Below are positions 1 through 9,323 of a stretch of 64,000 nt of DNA, in pieces (position 1 is the stretch's first letter; each line of letters starts with the position of its first letter). The notes beneath the pieces were generated by a model. The model saw only the letters and a program-made list of their open reading frames with translations, was not told the origin of the DNA and made no database searches. The DNA comes from Prorocentrum cordatum (Eukaryota > Sar > Dinophyceae > Prorocentrales > Prorocentraceae), in NCBI GenBank assembly GCA_963575745.1, contig CAUYUJ010000359.1, forward strand, positions 333,370 to 397,369. The letters run 5' to 3'. Both the position numbers and the translations under genes were made by a program.

Positions 1-2804
1 TGCTCGAACAGGCGCTCGTGCTCTAACGAGTCGTAGAAACTGTCGATGTCCCACAGAAGACTGGCCGAGACGGTGTGCTTGGGCCCCATGCGGATGGCTT
101 CGTCAGAAAAGGCTCGTAGAAGTCCGACACGCAAGCAGGAAGAGCCTCTGATCGCATTGTCCCACTTGCCAGCCATCTGCTCGACCCATTCAGAAGGAAA
201 AATCTGTCTGGCTGAACTCCACAAGCGTATCAAATCTGGGATAAGGCCAATTGAGCGATCAGTGTCAGCGCCTTTCCTCAAAAGAGCAACAATAGCAGTC
301 TGAATCTGCCAAGGCCAGCCTCCTCGACGTTCGCATTCATTCAAAAACCACGTCAAGTGAGCAATGCCAGCTGGAGGTAAGTATTTGAGGGTACCGCCCA
401 GTTGCTCGATGCCTGTGGCCTTGCTGGAGTTGATCTGCTTGACTGTGATGGCGATCTGCTCGGGCTCCAGAGCTGGCCAGGGTTGTGCTGCTGCCTTAGC
501 GTGAGCCCGTCGAAGAAGTTGGCACAACCTTTGCACTGGCAAAATTTTGGAAGCCCACTTGCGTTGCCAAAGCTGACTCTTCTGGACCAAAATATCCTTG
601 AGGCTCGTGGAACTTCCTTTCAAGTCGCGGTACTCTGTCTCGACACGCGTCTTGGGCTTGACGTACCGATGTAACTTCCCACAGCCTTGAGCAAAAGAAT
701 CTCGAATCCACGATTGAAAAGCGCTGTAACTCTCCTTGGCCGCCTTACGCTCCAGGGCTGCTGCGATCTTATCTGCTGATGCCCCCATCGCAATGAGAGC
801 CTCTCTCGGTAGATTGTGAATGTTGAGAAGTGTGCTGGCCCAGTCCTGCCGATCTCTGCCTATTACCTGACCGAAACCTGAAAGTGGCATGTCAGCAGGA
901 GCCTGTGCCAACCTGTGCACCAAAAAGTATTTTCTCGATGCTGTCCTGACTTGTTTTTTCGAGACTGGGCTGAGCAAAACGGGGGGAGGAGGGGGGGAGT
1001 CACCACCTGCTGCAGTAGAGAACTCCTCGACGTGCAGCTGGGTCCCACTAGAGACTCGAATAAGCTCCTGAATCCAACCAGAAACTTGTAGCCACCACTT
1101 GATTGACGTATCTGAATGCGCTCTTGTTGGCGCGGGTGCTGATATAGGCAGAGTTTTGAATTCCCTCGCAACTCCACGACCTTTGTAATGCCAAGCTCGA
1201 TCTGGTGGTACCTCAAGTACACGACACAGAAAATTCTCAAAAATGGACGTAAATCTTCCATAGTCTGATCCCAGCTCGATAGCAGTCTCGGGATCATACT
1301 TATACGAGAGGCTGTCTTGTATCCAATCTGGCGGTAAGGTCCACTCACAGTGCTGGAGAGTGTTGTTGTCAATGGTGGCCCAAAGCTTATCCAGATCTTC
1401 AACTCTCCACTCTAAATACTTGGCTGGGTGGCAGTCCTGAACTACAGGCTTGACCTCCGAAATCTTGTGGTCATAAATATGCGACTGCCACGTCTGCTGG
1501 AGCGCCTCGGAGTCGAAGTCGAAAAAATCTCGATGTAGAAACTTGCGAGCCTCCTCTGGGTATTTCGTGCACGAGCTGGTCTGCTGAGGTTGCGCCAAAA
1601 ACTCCTCGTCCTCAGACTCGGGTTCAGGAGGTTCTTGCTCGAGATCCTCCGAGTGTTCCAGAGCACGTTGTTGCCGTCGTCGCTCCGACTCCAATTTCTT
1701 TCTCGACCGTTTGCTGTTGGGGTCACCCTTCAGCTTGGTGGGTAGCGGTGGCAGGAACATCTTCGGTAGGTCCAAGACTCGACGTGCAGACTGTTGTGCA
1801 GAAACATTCAACTCCAAAATCATGCCGTAGTGGTCACCACCCTCAGCATCCAACTGGATCGCATCATGAAAATGTGTAGAGAAGTCCTGAGAAGCCACAG
1901 CATAGTCGATGATTCGCTGCCCCTTGCCCCTCGTGGTGATGCCAGGTGGGTGATAAAAATGCCCATTCCACTTGCGGATCCATGAGGCCATCTCCTGGGG
2001 GGTAGCGTTGAAATCTCCCATGATGATCCAAGGCCCCGCATGATTGTCCAACAGCGCCGAAATAGTGAGAAGCTTTGAGACATTGATGGGTGCTTCCAAC
2101 CCCACTGAGACAGTCAAATAAGCACCAATCACTAGCAGCGGGACTCTGGCGATCTTCCACTCGACCGCCACCACATCTTTGAAGGACAAGGGCCCTGATA
2201 ACTTCTGCTTGCTGTTGACGTCAACTAAACCGATCGCGTTGTCAGGGTCGTCCGACAAGTGGCGATAAGAGGACCAACAATGATGCTGACGGATACCCAG
2301 AACGATGCCACCTGCCTTCTTCACGTAGGTCGTGGGGTATGCTGGAGAAACAATACCTTGCCATTTGTGCTGCTTCAGCGTGCTCAAAATATCCTGAGTG
2401 TCGCAAGCCAGCACATGCGTCTCGGGCATGATGATGATATCAACACCACTCTCTGCAAAAAGCTTGGTGGCTTTGTGCCCCCACATAGAAAGATTGTGCA
2501 ATGGCAAACGCCGAACTGCTGGTGCCGCACTCTGAGATTGCCTCGGCCTCGGGTACAGACGAATCGTGCTACCCGCACTTTTGTGGAGCCACGGCTGCGT
2601 CAGCGTAGGTCGCCGACGAGGGCGGGTTGCCCCTGGCTTCTGCCAGCACCCGCTGCACTCGCTCCTGGGACGCCTTCGCCTTCGGGGGCACCTCGCTTGC
2701 CGCCGCCTCCTGGGGCTGCGAGGGAGGCGCTGCTGCAGCGGCGGCGGGCGTGGCTGCTGCCGAGGCCGCGGCGCGCTGCCCAGCAGAGGGTGCTGACTGG
2801 GCAT
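1..2804 (-). CDS. LINE1 ORF2, partial: APE endonuclease plus reverse transcriptase N-terminus
   Basis: This minus-strand frame has no stop from the ATG at 2804 to base 1. The nuclease domain is at about 2550-1790. It has IIIMPETHV with the catalytic Glu, GAYLTVSVG, MGDFNATP with the catalytic Asp and Asn, RIIDYAVAS, and a terminal GDHYGM. These are the exonuclease-endonuclease-phosphatase signatures that nick target DNA in APE LINEs. A Glu/Ser-rich linker follows. From about 500 to 1 the RT fingers appear, with SSKATGIEQLGG and WDIDSFYDSL, the latter matching RT motif A with its metal-binding Asp. The YxDD motif lies off the window. The start is uncertain: ATG 2804 is the nearest upstream ATG that keeps the whole nuclease, and it overlaps ORF1 by about 235 nt in another frame. 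ATG 2486 would cut into the domain. Confidence 0.85.
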   Translation of the reverse strand, partial: MPSQHPLLGSAPRPRQQPRPPPLQQRLPRSPRRRRQARCPRRRRRPRSECSGCWQKPGATRPRRRPTLTQPWLHKSAGSTIRLYPRPRQSQSAAPAVRRLPLHNLSMWGHKATKLFAESGVDIIIMPETHVLACDTQDILSTLKQHKWQGIVSPAYPTTYVKKAGGIVLGIRQHHCWSSYRHLSDDPDNAIGLVDVNSKQKLSGPLSFKDVVAVEWKIARVPLLVIGAYLTVSVGLEAPINVSKLLTISALLDNHAGPWIIMGDFNATPQEMASWIRKWNGHFYHPPGITTRGKGQRIIDYAVASQDFSTHFHDAIQLDAEGGDHYGMILELNVSAQQSARRVLDLPKMFLPPLPTKLKGDPNSKRSRKKLESERRRQQRALEHSEDLEQEPPEPESEDEEFLAQPQQTSSCTKYPEEARKFLHRDFFDFDSEALQQTWQSHIYDHKISEVKPVVQDCHPAKYLEWRVEDLDKLWATIDNNTLQHCEWTLPPDWIQDSLSYKYDPETAIELGSDYGRFTSIFENFLCRVLEVPPDRAWHYKGRGVAREFKTLPISAPAPTRAHSDTSIKWWLQVSGWIQELIRVSSGTQLHVEEFSTAAGGDSPPPPPVLLSPVSKKQVRTASRKYFLVHRLAQAPADMPLSGFGQVIGRDRQDWASTLLNIHNLPREALIAMGASADKIAAALERKAAKESYSAFQSWIRDSFAQGCGKLHRYVKPKTRVETEYRDLKGSSTSLKDILVQKSQLWQRKWASKILPVQRLCQLLRRAHAKAAAQPWPALEPEQIAITVKQINSSKATGIEQLGGTLKYLPPAGIAHLTWFLNECERRGGWPWQIQTAIVALLRKGADTDRSIGLIPDLIRLWSSARQIFPSEWVEQMAGKWDNAIRGSSCLRVGLLRAFSDEAIRMGPKHTVSASLLWDIDSFYDSLEHERLFE

Positions 2805-3843
2805 CGCCTGCGGCAGGGGCAGCAGGCTGGTCTCCACCTGCAGGCTGCTCCTCATCACGATCTTTACCTTCAGCAGCTGCCTCGCCTTGAGCTCCCACGC
2901 GTCGACGCTTGGAGGCCATGCGAGCCTTGAACTCCTTGAACTGTTGTCTGCGAGCACCCAGTTGAGCAGCTGCTGGGCCAATCGCTGCACTGATCGCCTG
3001 CTTGATCTCCTGGGCCAACGAAATCTTGTGCTTCTGCCAAGCCTCGATGTCTTCCTTGGCCAAGTCCAGATCGGCGAAGTCGAAGGCCTCGCCGTCCTCG
3101 AACTCGAACAGTTGCCCAAGCTCATCGCCCTCGTCGAGAAAGCTGGACAGGTTGAGCTTGGGCTTGGGATCGGCGGCAGCGGCGACACGTGCTGCACCCT
3201 CTCGACTCTTGAGGCGCTGGAGGTCTTGCTCCAACTGCTGCTCATGTGCCAGCCTGGCGTCGGCTGCATCTTGCGCAGCTTGCTCCACAGCCGTCCGAGC
3301 CCGTGCCAGCCAGTCGGTGCATTCCTGCTCGTGAGCGATCGCCTTGGCAAGAGCTTCATCGGCCTTGCGAGCAGCCACTGCCAGCCGCTGTGCCTCTCTC
3401 TCACGCTCGAGGCTGGGCTTGACTGGGGCGGCGGCAGCTGGCGGCGGAACGTCCTCAAACTCCTTCTTGAGCGCCGCCAAGCGCTCGCCATGCTGCGGGG
3501 CGCGGCGCAGCAAAGCCTCGAACAGCTGGTCGGTCGAGGGAGCGAACGGGTTGGTAGTGCCGTCGCCGAGGGTGGCCGCCGTGGCTGCCGCCCCTGGAGG
3601 TGTCCACTGCCCTGGGGGCGGCCGCACGAAGGGGCTTGGAGGGTGTCCTGGCTGTGCTGCGCCAGGTAGTGCGGGCGGTCCACGGTTCCACGACCCTGCA
3701 TCACGAGGTGGTGGTTGGCCCCCGACAGGACGTAGAAGACCTTCGCACTGCCAGCATGTCGTGTGCCGCTTCCAATTCCACTTGTAGCGGCAACCGTCAT
3801 GAGGACAAGACACGTAGCCACGCACCGCCACATGCTTCCCCAT
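2569..3843 (-). CDS. LINE1 ORF1 protein (zinc finger, coiled coil, Ala/Pro-rich)
   Basis: A 424-aa ORF begins with ATG at 3843, about 140 nt after the spliced leader. The N-terminus has a zinc finger, C13-x4-C18-x11-C30-x2-C33, with two tryptophans (W22, W24) in the loop. A Pro/Gly-rich stretch follows, then a charged helical region (about 140-230) likely to form a coiled coil, an acidic segment rich in Asp/Glu/Phe, a basic segment near 310 and an Ala/Gln-rich tail. LINE ORF1 proteins usually bind element RNA and chaperone nucleic acids; that role is inferred from position and architecture. LINE2 at 41.7 kb encodes a clearly related finger. The ORF2 frame probably overlaps the 3' end of this gene. 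Confidence 0.8.
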   Translation of the reverse strand: MGKHVAVRGYVSCPHDGCRYKWNWKRHTTCWQCEGLLRPVGGQPPPRDAGSWNRGPPALPGAAQPGHPPSPFVRPPPGQWTPPGAAATAATLGDGTTNPFAPSTDQLFEALLRRAPQHGERLAALKKEFEDVPPPAAAAPVKPSLEREREAQRLAVAARKADEALAKAIAHEQECTDWLARARTAVEQAAQDAADARLAHEQQLEQDLQRLKSREGAARVAAAADPKPKLNLSSFLDEGDELGQLFEFEDGEAFDFADLDLAKEDIEAWQKHKISLAQEIKQAISAAIGPAAAQLGARRQQFKEFKARMASKRRRVGAQGEAAAEGKDRDEEQPAGGDQPAAPAAGDAQSAPSAGQRAAASAAATPAAAAAAPPSQPQEAAASEVPPKAKASQERVQRVLAEARGNPPSSATYADAAVAPQKCG

Positions 3844-3983
3844 GCCGTCTGGCGGGAAGAGAGGAAGCTCACCTGCGGGCTGCAGGAGGCGCGCGGAGAG
3901 TTGAACAAAGCTGTCGGGCTCAAAGGCCCTGGCACTAGCCGCGGACTAGCGGTATCCACTTGTTCCCCTGTGGAACAAAGCAT

Positions 3984-4005
3984 CTTGAGCCAAAATGGCT
4001 ACGGA
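3984..4005 (-). other. Exact dinoflagellate spliced-leader sequence (relict or functional)
   Basis: All 22 positions agree with the conserved dinoflagellate spliced leader: a leading D base (T here), then CCGTAG, then the core CCATTTTGGCTCAAG. It lies about 140 nt before the LINE1 ORF1 start and directly downstream of a pyrimidine (TCC)n tract. In dinoflagellates this leader is trans-spliced onto nuclear mRNAs, and genomic copies arise when spliced mRNAs are reverse transcribed. It is not an SL RNA gene, because no donor GT or Sm-site context follows. Confidence 0.9.
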
Positions 4006-4009
4006 AGGA

Positions 4010-4182
4010 GAGAGGGAGGAGAAGCGGGGGGAGGAGGAGCAGGAGGAGGAGGAGGAGGAGGAGGAGGAGGAGGGAGGAGGAGGAGGAGGAGGAGGAGGAG
4101 GAGGGGAGAGGGATGAGGATAAGGAGGAGGAAGGGGGGGGGGGAAGCGAGGAGGAGGAGGAGGAGGAGGAGGAGGAGGAAGA

Positions 4183-4213
<31 letters not shown>

Positions 4214-4513
4214 GAGGAGGAGGAGGAGGAGGAGGAGGAGGAGGAGGAGAGGAAGAGAATAGGCGGGGGAGAGGGGGGAGAAGCGGGAGGAGAAGGAGCA
4301 GGAGGAAGAGAAGGGGAGGAGGAGGAGGAGGAGGAGGAGGAGGAGGAGGAGGAGGGGTGGGAGGAGGAGGGGGAGGAGGAGGGAGAGGGAGGGGGATACG
4401 GAGGAGGGAGGGAGGGAGAAGGCAGGAGGGGGGATGGGGGGGAGGGGAGGAAGAGGAGGAGAGAGGAGGAGGAGGAGGAGGAGGAGGAGGAGGAGGAGGA
4501 GGAGGAGGAGGCG
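4010..4513. repeat. (GGA)n / (TCC)n microsatellite, about 500 bp
   Basis: Near-pure GGA on plus, TCC on minus, with scattered A and G variants. It separates the LINE4 3' flank from the LINE1 spliced leader. Long frames over it in several registers encode only Glu/Gly/Arg or Pro/Leu/Ser runs and are not genes. Confidence 0.95.
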
Positions 4514-5058
4514 AGTATGTCGAAGCCTCGTTAAGATCCGCGCGACCCTCACCAGAGGGTGGTATGAGAGGGCGGAAGCACCATAGATACCTCTGGTAAT
4601 CCAAATAGAGCACCTCGACCGGCCACGGCCGCGCGCCCCGGCAGCGCGCTGCGGCTGAGCTGCGCCGCGCCGAGAGGCCGTCCAGCGCTGGTGGCCGCCG
4701 CCGGGCAAGTCGGGCCAGCTGCAGGGGCCCCCGGGCCCGGTGCCGCCGTGTGCGAGGGAGTCGCCGTCCGCCCTCCGCGCCGCGCCAGGTCGCCTGGCCG
4801 CGGCGCGCGGCAGCCAGCCGCCGGCCGCCGCCCGAGCCGCCGCTCGCCCCTCCAGCGTCTCCAGTGGCCCCCGTGGGCCGACACGGGCTGCTGGGGTCGC
4901 CGCCAGCTCCGCGTCGGCCCCAAGCGGCTGTCGGCGCCGCCCTGCGCTATCCCCGCCGCGCCAGCGCGTCAGTCAGCTCGGCGGCCTCGCCAGCCGGTGT
5001 CGAGCCGCGCTGCTGCCGTCGCCGCGGCGGCTCCGCCCGCTAGCCGGCGGCGCGCCGC
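4514..5058. other. GC-rich 3' flank of LINE4, no gene
   Basis: Very GC-rich sequence open in several frames on both strands, without recognisable protein motifs. It is taken as the LINE4 3' untranslated region plus its junction with the TCC tract. No poly(A) or TSD was found. Confidence 0.5.
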
Positions 5059-5901
5059 CTAGCGCAAGCCGGCCGCCTTCCGGAGCTGGCGCGCTGTTGC
5101 CGCCTGCCGGCCGCAGGACAAGACCTTGTAGGCCCGCGCCAGCTCGCGCTGCTGCTCGTCTTCGGGCAAGCGCCGCACCTGCCCTAGCAGCCAGAGGCGG
5201 CCCTCGGCGCCGAGCCGCCCCCCCGCCTCGAGGGCGAAGGGCGTCAGCTGGTCGCCGGGGTAGCGCGCGTGCTTCCCCCGCTCGCCGCGCCTGCTGGCCT
5301 CGCCGCCCCGGCGCGCGGCCAGCCGCAGCTCGGCCCGCGCGCCGGCTGCGGGGTGGCGGACGGAGACGTCGAGCCAGTGGGTGCCGTCGTCGTCCTGGTA
5401 CTGCAGGTCCAGGATCGCGCGCTCGAGTCTGCCGTCGGGGCGCTGGCGGCCCCAAGTCGGCACTCTCTGCTCAACGAGGGGCCGCTCGCCGCGCCAGCGG
5501 TGGAGGAGACCCCCAACCCTCCGGTTGAGGCCCCCGTGTCGCGCCGCCACGCACCCGCCCACCTGGCAGGTCAGGGCGCGGTTGCCGCCGTCGTCTGGTG
5601 CCCCGTGGCAGCCAGCGCCGTCGGCAGCGCGCAGGCAGCAGGCGGCCGGCGCGGTCGCTAGCTCCCGCTGGCTGAGCTCGGCGCGCGGAAGCTGCAGCCG
5701 CCGCCGCGTCCCTGCCTGCCAGAGCGCGTTTTCGAGGGGGCAGAGGTCGTCCTCTGAGGCCGCGCTGCCGCTTCCGGCTGCGCCCCGCAGCTCGGCCTGT
5801 CGGGGAGGGGGCAAGCGTCGCAGCAGAGCTGCGCGCTGGGTCCTTTGCACCTTATTCGTGGCCAAGCCTTGCTTCAGGGGCGTCTGCGTCGCAGTCGCCA
5901 A
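5059..5901 (-). pseudogene. LINE4 C-terminal zinc plus restriction-like endonuclease domain
   Basis: A 280-aa ORF in a third frame, continuing the RT after the homopolymer frameshift. The central part has Cys/His residues in the pattern C-x-H, ALTC, GGCVAARH, then a helix with H and R, an Glu (VEQRVP), a region in the position of the usual RPAD motif, and a beta strand WLDVSVRHP. That arrangement (zinc motif, RH, E, D, then LDVxVxxP) is known from non-LTR RT proteins carrying a PD-(D/E)XK-like nuclease that cleaves target DNA. The assignment is by motif pattern only. The tail is helical and basic and ends in a normal stop. Confidence 0.6.
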
Positions 5902-7184
5902 GTCCCCCCCGGTGCGAGCTCGAGCCCCTGGCCCTGCAGTCCGCGCCGCGCCGTTTCCAGCTGCTGGGCCGCCCGCGGCAGCCGCTCCAGTGAGTCAGCC
6001 AGCGTCGCGTTGCCCTGGTCCTCTGCGACCTCCTGCGCCGCGGCTGACCGGGGGGCGAGGAAGGCCGCGTGGCGCCGCGCGCCCGCCAGCTGCGCGCCGA
6101 GGCCTCCAAACCTGGCCGGGAGGCCCAGGAGCTCCGCGGCCGCTTCGTCGAGGTCCCGTTCCAGGAGGTCCCTCCAGCAGCCCGCCAGCAGATCGTCGCA
6201 CTGCTGCGTCGCGGAGTCCTGGGCAAGCTCCATCCGCAAGGAGTGCTGGCTCGCCGGGCCCGCGTACGCGCGCAGGAGGGCTGCCGCTGCCTGCTTCTGA
6301 GTCCGGCCTTTTGCAGCTTCTTCAGCTCCCCCCAGAGCGTCTCTAGACTCTAGCTTCCGCCCAGCCTCGGACAAGCTGTTCGCCGGCACCCCGAGGGCGG
6401 CGGGCGCGCTGCTCTCGGCGTCTCCCGGAGGCCGCGGGTGCTTGCCGAGCACAGGCAGGCTCGGCACCAAGCTCGCCTGCAGGTCCTGCGTGAGCACGGC
6501 GCGCCTGGCTGGGGACCAGGCGGCCGTCTTCGCCAGCTTCAGCTTCAGCCCGAGGGGGTGGAGCGCCCGCTGGAAGGCCCCCAAGGCGAGCGCGGCCAGC
6601 GCGGCGTCTACCACCAGGTAGGTGTCGCCCAGGTAGCTGTAGAGCTTCGCTTGCGGGTCCAAGCGGAGCAGCTCGGTCTGAAGGCCGTCCAGAGCTACTC
6701 TCTGCGCCACGGAATAAGCCGCGGGCGAGAGCGGGTCCCCCTGGTCGAAGCCCCTCGTGTTGTCAAGCGGGTGGAAAAGCACCCCGGCGTCGCGCCAGAG
6801 GTGCCTCGCTGGCTGTCCGTGCCAAGCGAGCAGGGCCGTCGCGACCACCTCGTCTCGCTCCGTCATTGCCGCTATGGCGGGCGCTCGTTCCAGCGAGGGA
6901 AAGGCGGCCTCCACGTCCACCTTCAGGAAAACTGCTGTCGGCCTGGTTTCTGCCTGCGCCTCCAGTTTCCGCAGCAGGAGCTCGGTGCCGCCGGACCTCC
7001 CGACCCCGTACTGCCTGTGCCCGGCTGCGTCCTGGAGCTGCTCCTTCCGGGTCCGCGCCAGCGCTCGCAGACCCAGGCGTCGCACCGTCGATCCCACGAT
7101 GAGCGGTCGCACGTCGTCGTCTCCCTTGCGCAGCGCCGTGACCTCCCCAGTCCGGAGAACACCCATAGCCTCCCCCGGGAGCAT
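5874..7184 (-). pseudogene. LINE4 reverse transcriptase domain with altered catalytic box
   Basis: A 436-aa stretch in the same frame as the segment upstream. It shows RT hallmarks in order: QYGVGRSGGTE, motif A FLKVDVEAAFPSL (near residue 90), motif B RGFDQGDPLSP (near 145), and motif C YSYLGDTYLVV (near 185), followed by thumb-like LKLKLAKTAAW. Active RTs of this kind have YxDD in motif C. Here the first Asp is Gly (codon GGC instead of GAC), which should abolish polymerisation unless corrected. The C-terminus reads into arginines because of a frameshift in a G7 run at 5911-5917. Restoring one base would join it to the next ORF. Confidence 0.75.
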
Positions 7185-7196
7185 GCCAAAGGCGAT

Positions 7197-8258
7197 CTAT
7201 GAGACAGCTTCGGTGAGCCAGCCCAGGGTCTCGGAACACATTTTCGCGTCTGCTAAGTGCTCCAAGAGGCTGCCTAAAAGCCCCGGCGCTGAGAGGCGGG
7301 GTGGCTTCCGGAGCAGGCGCGCCGTCTCCTCCTGGACTTTCTCGAGCGTCTCTTGCGAAGGGTGCGGGATACTTTCCGCCGACGGCGCGGGCAGAGCCGT
7401 CGGAGGGAAACACTTCTTGACCTTCGTCAGCGTTTCCGGGGTGCGGAACGCCAGTTTGCTGTTGGCAGTGGCCCGTAGTGCTCGCCCTTCCTCTCCAGCT
7501 GCTGCCAGGGTGTGGATCCGCGCCGCCTTCAGCTTGTCACCATTTCTGGCGGCAGCCATTGGGATCTTCCGCCCGTGGCGCGCGGATGTCCACTGCGCCC
7601 CCCAGAACCACGCAAGGCGCTCCTCCAGCAACTCCGCGCACGTCGCACCCTCGCTGCTGGTGCTGAGGAGTAGGAGGTCCAGCACCAAGAACAGTTTCCA
7701 CTCCTCCTTCGCTTCCCCATGTTCCCGGGCACCCCGAAGTATCTGCAGCGTCTTCCGCCTCGCCTGGAAAACCGCGCCTCGTAGTCTGTCCGGGGTCTGC
7801 ACGTAAGTGGTGGCTCCGGTCGTCAACAAATCGTTCCAAGGCAATCTCGCCCACCACGCTGGGCCAGGCAGCTCGTTGTCGTCCCAGGCTGGATGTTGGA
7901 CAAGCTGTTCTGGCGGCGCCGACCGCGAGCCCCCAGCGCCTCCTGCGTTGCCGGCCTGGGGCTCGGCGACTGCTGTCTGCGCACGCGCCGCGGCGACACT
8001 CGTGCCATCGCCTCGGCCATGAGGTCGGAATTCGGCACCTTGCGGCAGGCGACCCTGCAAACAAGTGGGGCACGTCCAGCGCGAGCATGTCTGGTTGCCC
8101 CACGCACACAGGCGCAACTCGCCCGCCTCGAAGACCAGGCCACAGGACCTGCAGGAAGCTGGTCGCGCGGACGCTCCTTGCACGTCGACGGCCCAGACCC
8201 TCGCACGATATTGGGATGCAGGTTGAGAGCTCCCCTCCACATCCATCATCCCCTCCAC
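7197..8258 (-). CDS. LINE4 N-terminal segment, zinc-finger protein, ended by an in-frame stop
   Basis: A 353-aa ORF starts at the edge of the microsatellite. Cysteines at about C36, C39, C51, C58, C63 and C66 form one or two zinc ribbons (CRSCG and CPTCL are the clearest pairs), probably for nucleic-acid binding. The middle is Ala/Gln-rich. Residues 150-350 form a helical domain (WWARLPWND, FQARRKTLQILRG, EWKLFLVLDLLLL) seen ahead of RT in this kind of element. The stop is a single TAG. The same frame reopens at once and runs into the RT, so this was probably one protein originally. The true start is unknown because the frame enters the TCC repeat. Confidence 0.65.
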   Translation of the reverse strand: MEGMMDVEGSSQPASQYRARVWAVDVQGASARPASCRSCGLVFEAGELRLCAWGNQTCSRWTCPTCLQGRLPQGAEFRPHGRGDGTSVAAARAQTAVAEPQAGNAGGAGGSRSAPPEQLVQHPAWDDNELPGPAWWARLPWNDLLTTGATTYVQTPDRLRGAVFQARRKTLQILRGAREHGEAKEEWKLFLVLDLLLLSTSSEGATCAELLEERLAWFWGAQWTSARHGRKIPMAAARNGDKLKAARIHTLAAAGEEGRALRATANSKLAFRTPETLTKVKKCFPPTALPAPSAESIPHPSQETLEKVQEETARLLRKPPRLSAPGLLGSLLEHLADAKMCSETLGWLTEAVS

Positions 8259-9069
8259 ATCCAGCAGGAGGAGGAGGAGGAGGAGGAGGAGGCGGGAGAT
8301 GGAGGAGGAGGAGGAGGAGGAGAAGGAGGAGGAGGAGGAGGGGGAGGAGGAGGACGAGGAGGGAGGGAGGAGGGAGGGAGGAGGGAGGGAGGGAGGGAGG
8401 GAGGAGGGAGGGAGGGAGGAGGGAGGAGGAGGAGGAGGAGGAGGAGGAGGAGAGGAGGAGGAGGGGAAGGAGAGGAGGAGCGGAGGGGAGGGAGGAGGAG
8501 GAGGAAGAGAGGAGGAGGGGGAGGAGGAGGAGGAGGAGGAGGAGGAGGAGGAGGAGGAGAGGAGGAGGAGGAGGAGGAGGAGGAGGAGGAGGAGAGAGGA
8601 GGAGAACGAACGAGGAGGAGGAGAGGAGGAGGAGGAGGAGGAGGAGGAGGAGAGGAGGAGGAGGAGGAGGAGGAGGAGGAGGAGAGGAGGGGACGGGAGG
8701 AGGAGGAGGAGGAGGAGGAGGAGGAGGAGGAGGAGGAGGAGGAGGAGGAGGGGGAGGAGGAGGAGGAGGGGAGGAGGGGGAGGAGGAGAAGGAGGAGGGA
8801 GAGGAGGAGGAGGAGAGGGAGGAGGAGGCGGAGGAGGGAGGCGGAGAAGGAGGAGGAGGAGGAGGAGGAGGAGGGGAAGATGGAAATGGAGGAGGAAAGA
8901 GGAGGAGGAGGAGGCGGGGGAGGGAGGAGGAGGAGGAGGAGGGGAGGAGGAGGAGGAGGAGGGAGGAGGAGGAGGAGGAGGAGGAGGAGGAGGAGGAGGA
9001 GGGAGGAGGAGGAGGAGGAGAAGGAGGAGGAGGAGGAGGAGGAGGTGGAGGAGGGAGGAGGAGGAGGCG
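8257..9069. repeat. (GGA)n / (TCC)n microsatellite, about 810 bp
   Basis: Longest GGA array of the window, with interspersed GGGA and AGA variants. It flanks the 5' side of LINE4 in the TCC-sense direction. The 400-520 aa open frames across it on both strands are low-complexity artefacts. Confidence 0.95.
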
Positions 9070-9257
9070 TTTCGCCACTGCTGGAAGGAGGAGTCTCACG
9101 AGCCACGGCCGCGGGCGCCTCCGCGGCGCCCGGGGCCACCGACGCCAGGCTGGCCAGGGCGGGCACGGCCCGCTCGGCCTCGCGGGCCGGCCGCGCGGCG
9201 CGGCGCACCCCCCGCGGGCCGCGGGCCGGGCACGGCGACAGCAAGATCGAAGGCCTC

Positions 9258-9292
9258 CTCCTCCTCGTCCTCCTCCTCGTCCTCGTCCTCGT

Positions 9293-9323
<31 letters not shown>

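Larger units (their letters stand above)
1..4005 (-). mobile_element. LINE1: spliced-leader-headed non-LTR retrotransposon, 3' part beyond window
   Basis: Read on the minus strand, this element starts with a perfect dinoflagellate spliced leader (4005-3984) placed directly after a TCC microsatellite. A leader region of about 140 nt follows, then ORF1 (zinc finger, coiled coil) and ORF2 (APE endonuclease, then RT). ORF2 is still open at the left edge of the window, so the RT core, any RNase H and the 3' end are outside. The order ORF1, endonuclease, RT is that of APE-type LINEs. I saw no stop or frameshift in the visible 4 kb, so the copy may be young. The spliced leader suggests that the element was copied from a trans-spliced mRNA, or that it carries the leader as its own 5' end. 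Confidence 0.85.
4514..8256 (-). mobile_element. LINE4: decayed non-LTR element with RT and C-terminal PD-(D/E)XK-like nuclease
   Basis: The element lies between two TCC-strand microsatellites. Its coding order on the minus strand is: zinc-rich N-terminal segment, RT, then a Cys/His zinc motif followed by a restriction-enzyme-like nuclease core. That order resembles RLE-type non-LTR elements, not the APE-type LINE1 and LINE3 nearby. The reading frame is broken once by TAG (7199-7197) and once by a single-base loss in a G7 run (5911-5917). Otherwise it is open for about 3.2 kb. No poly(A) is visible at the 3' side, as is common for this class. Confidence 0.75.

Noticed and set aside
2259-3938. 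Plus-strand frames up to 260 aa over 2.3-3.9 kb
   Set aside because: Antisense shadows of LINE1 ORF1 and ORF2, which carry the recognisable motifs on the minus strand.
3935-4708. Long frames over the GGA array encoding poly-Leu/Pro/Ser or poly-Glu/Gly
   Set aside because: They exist in several frames and both strands at once, as expected for a stop-free trinucleotide repeat; no domain or start context.
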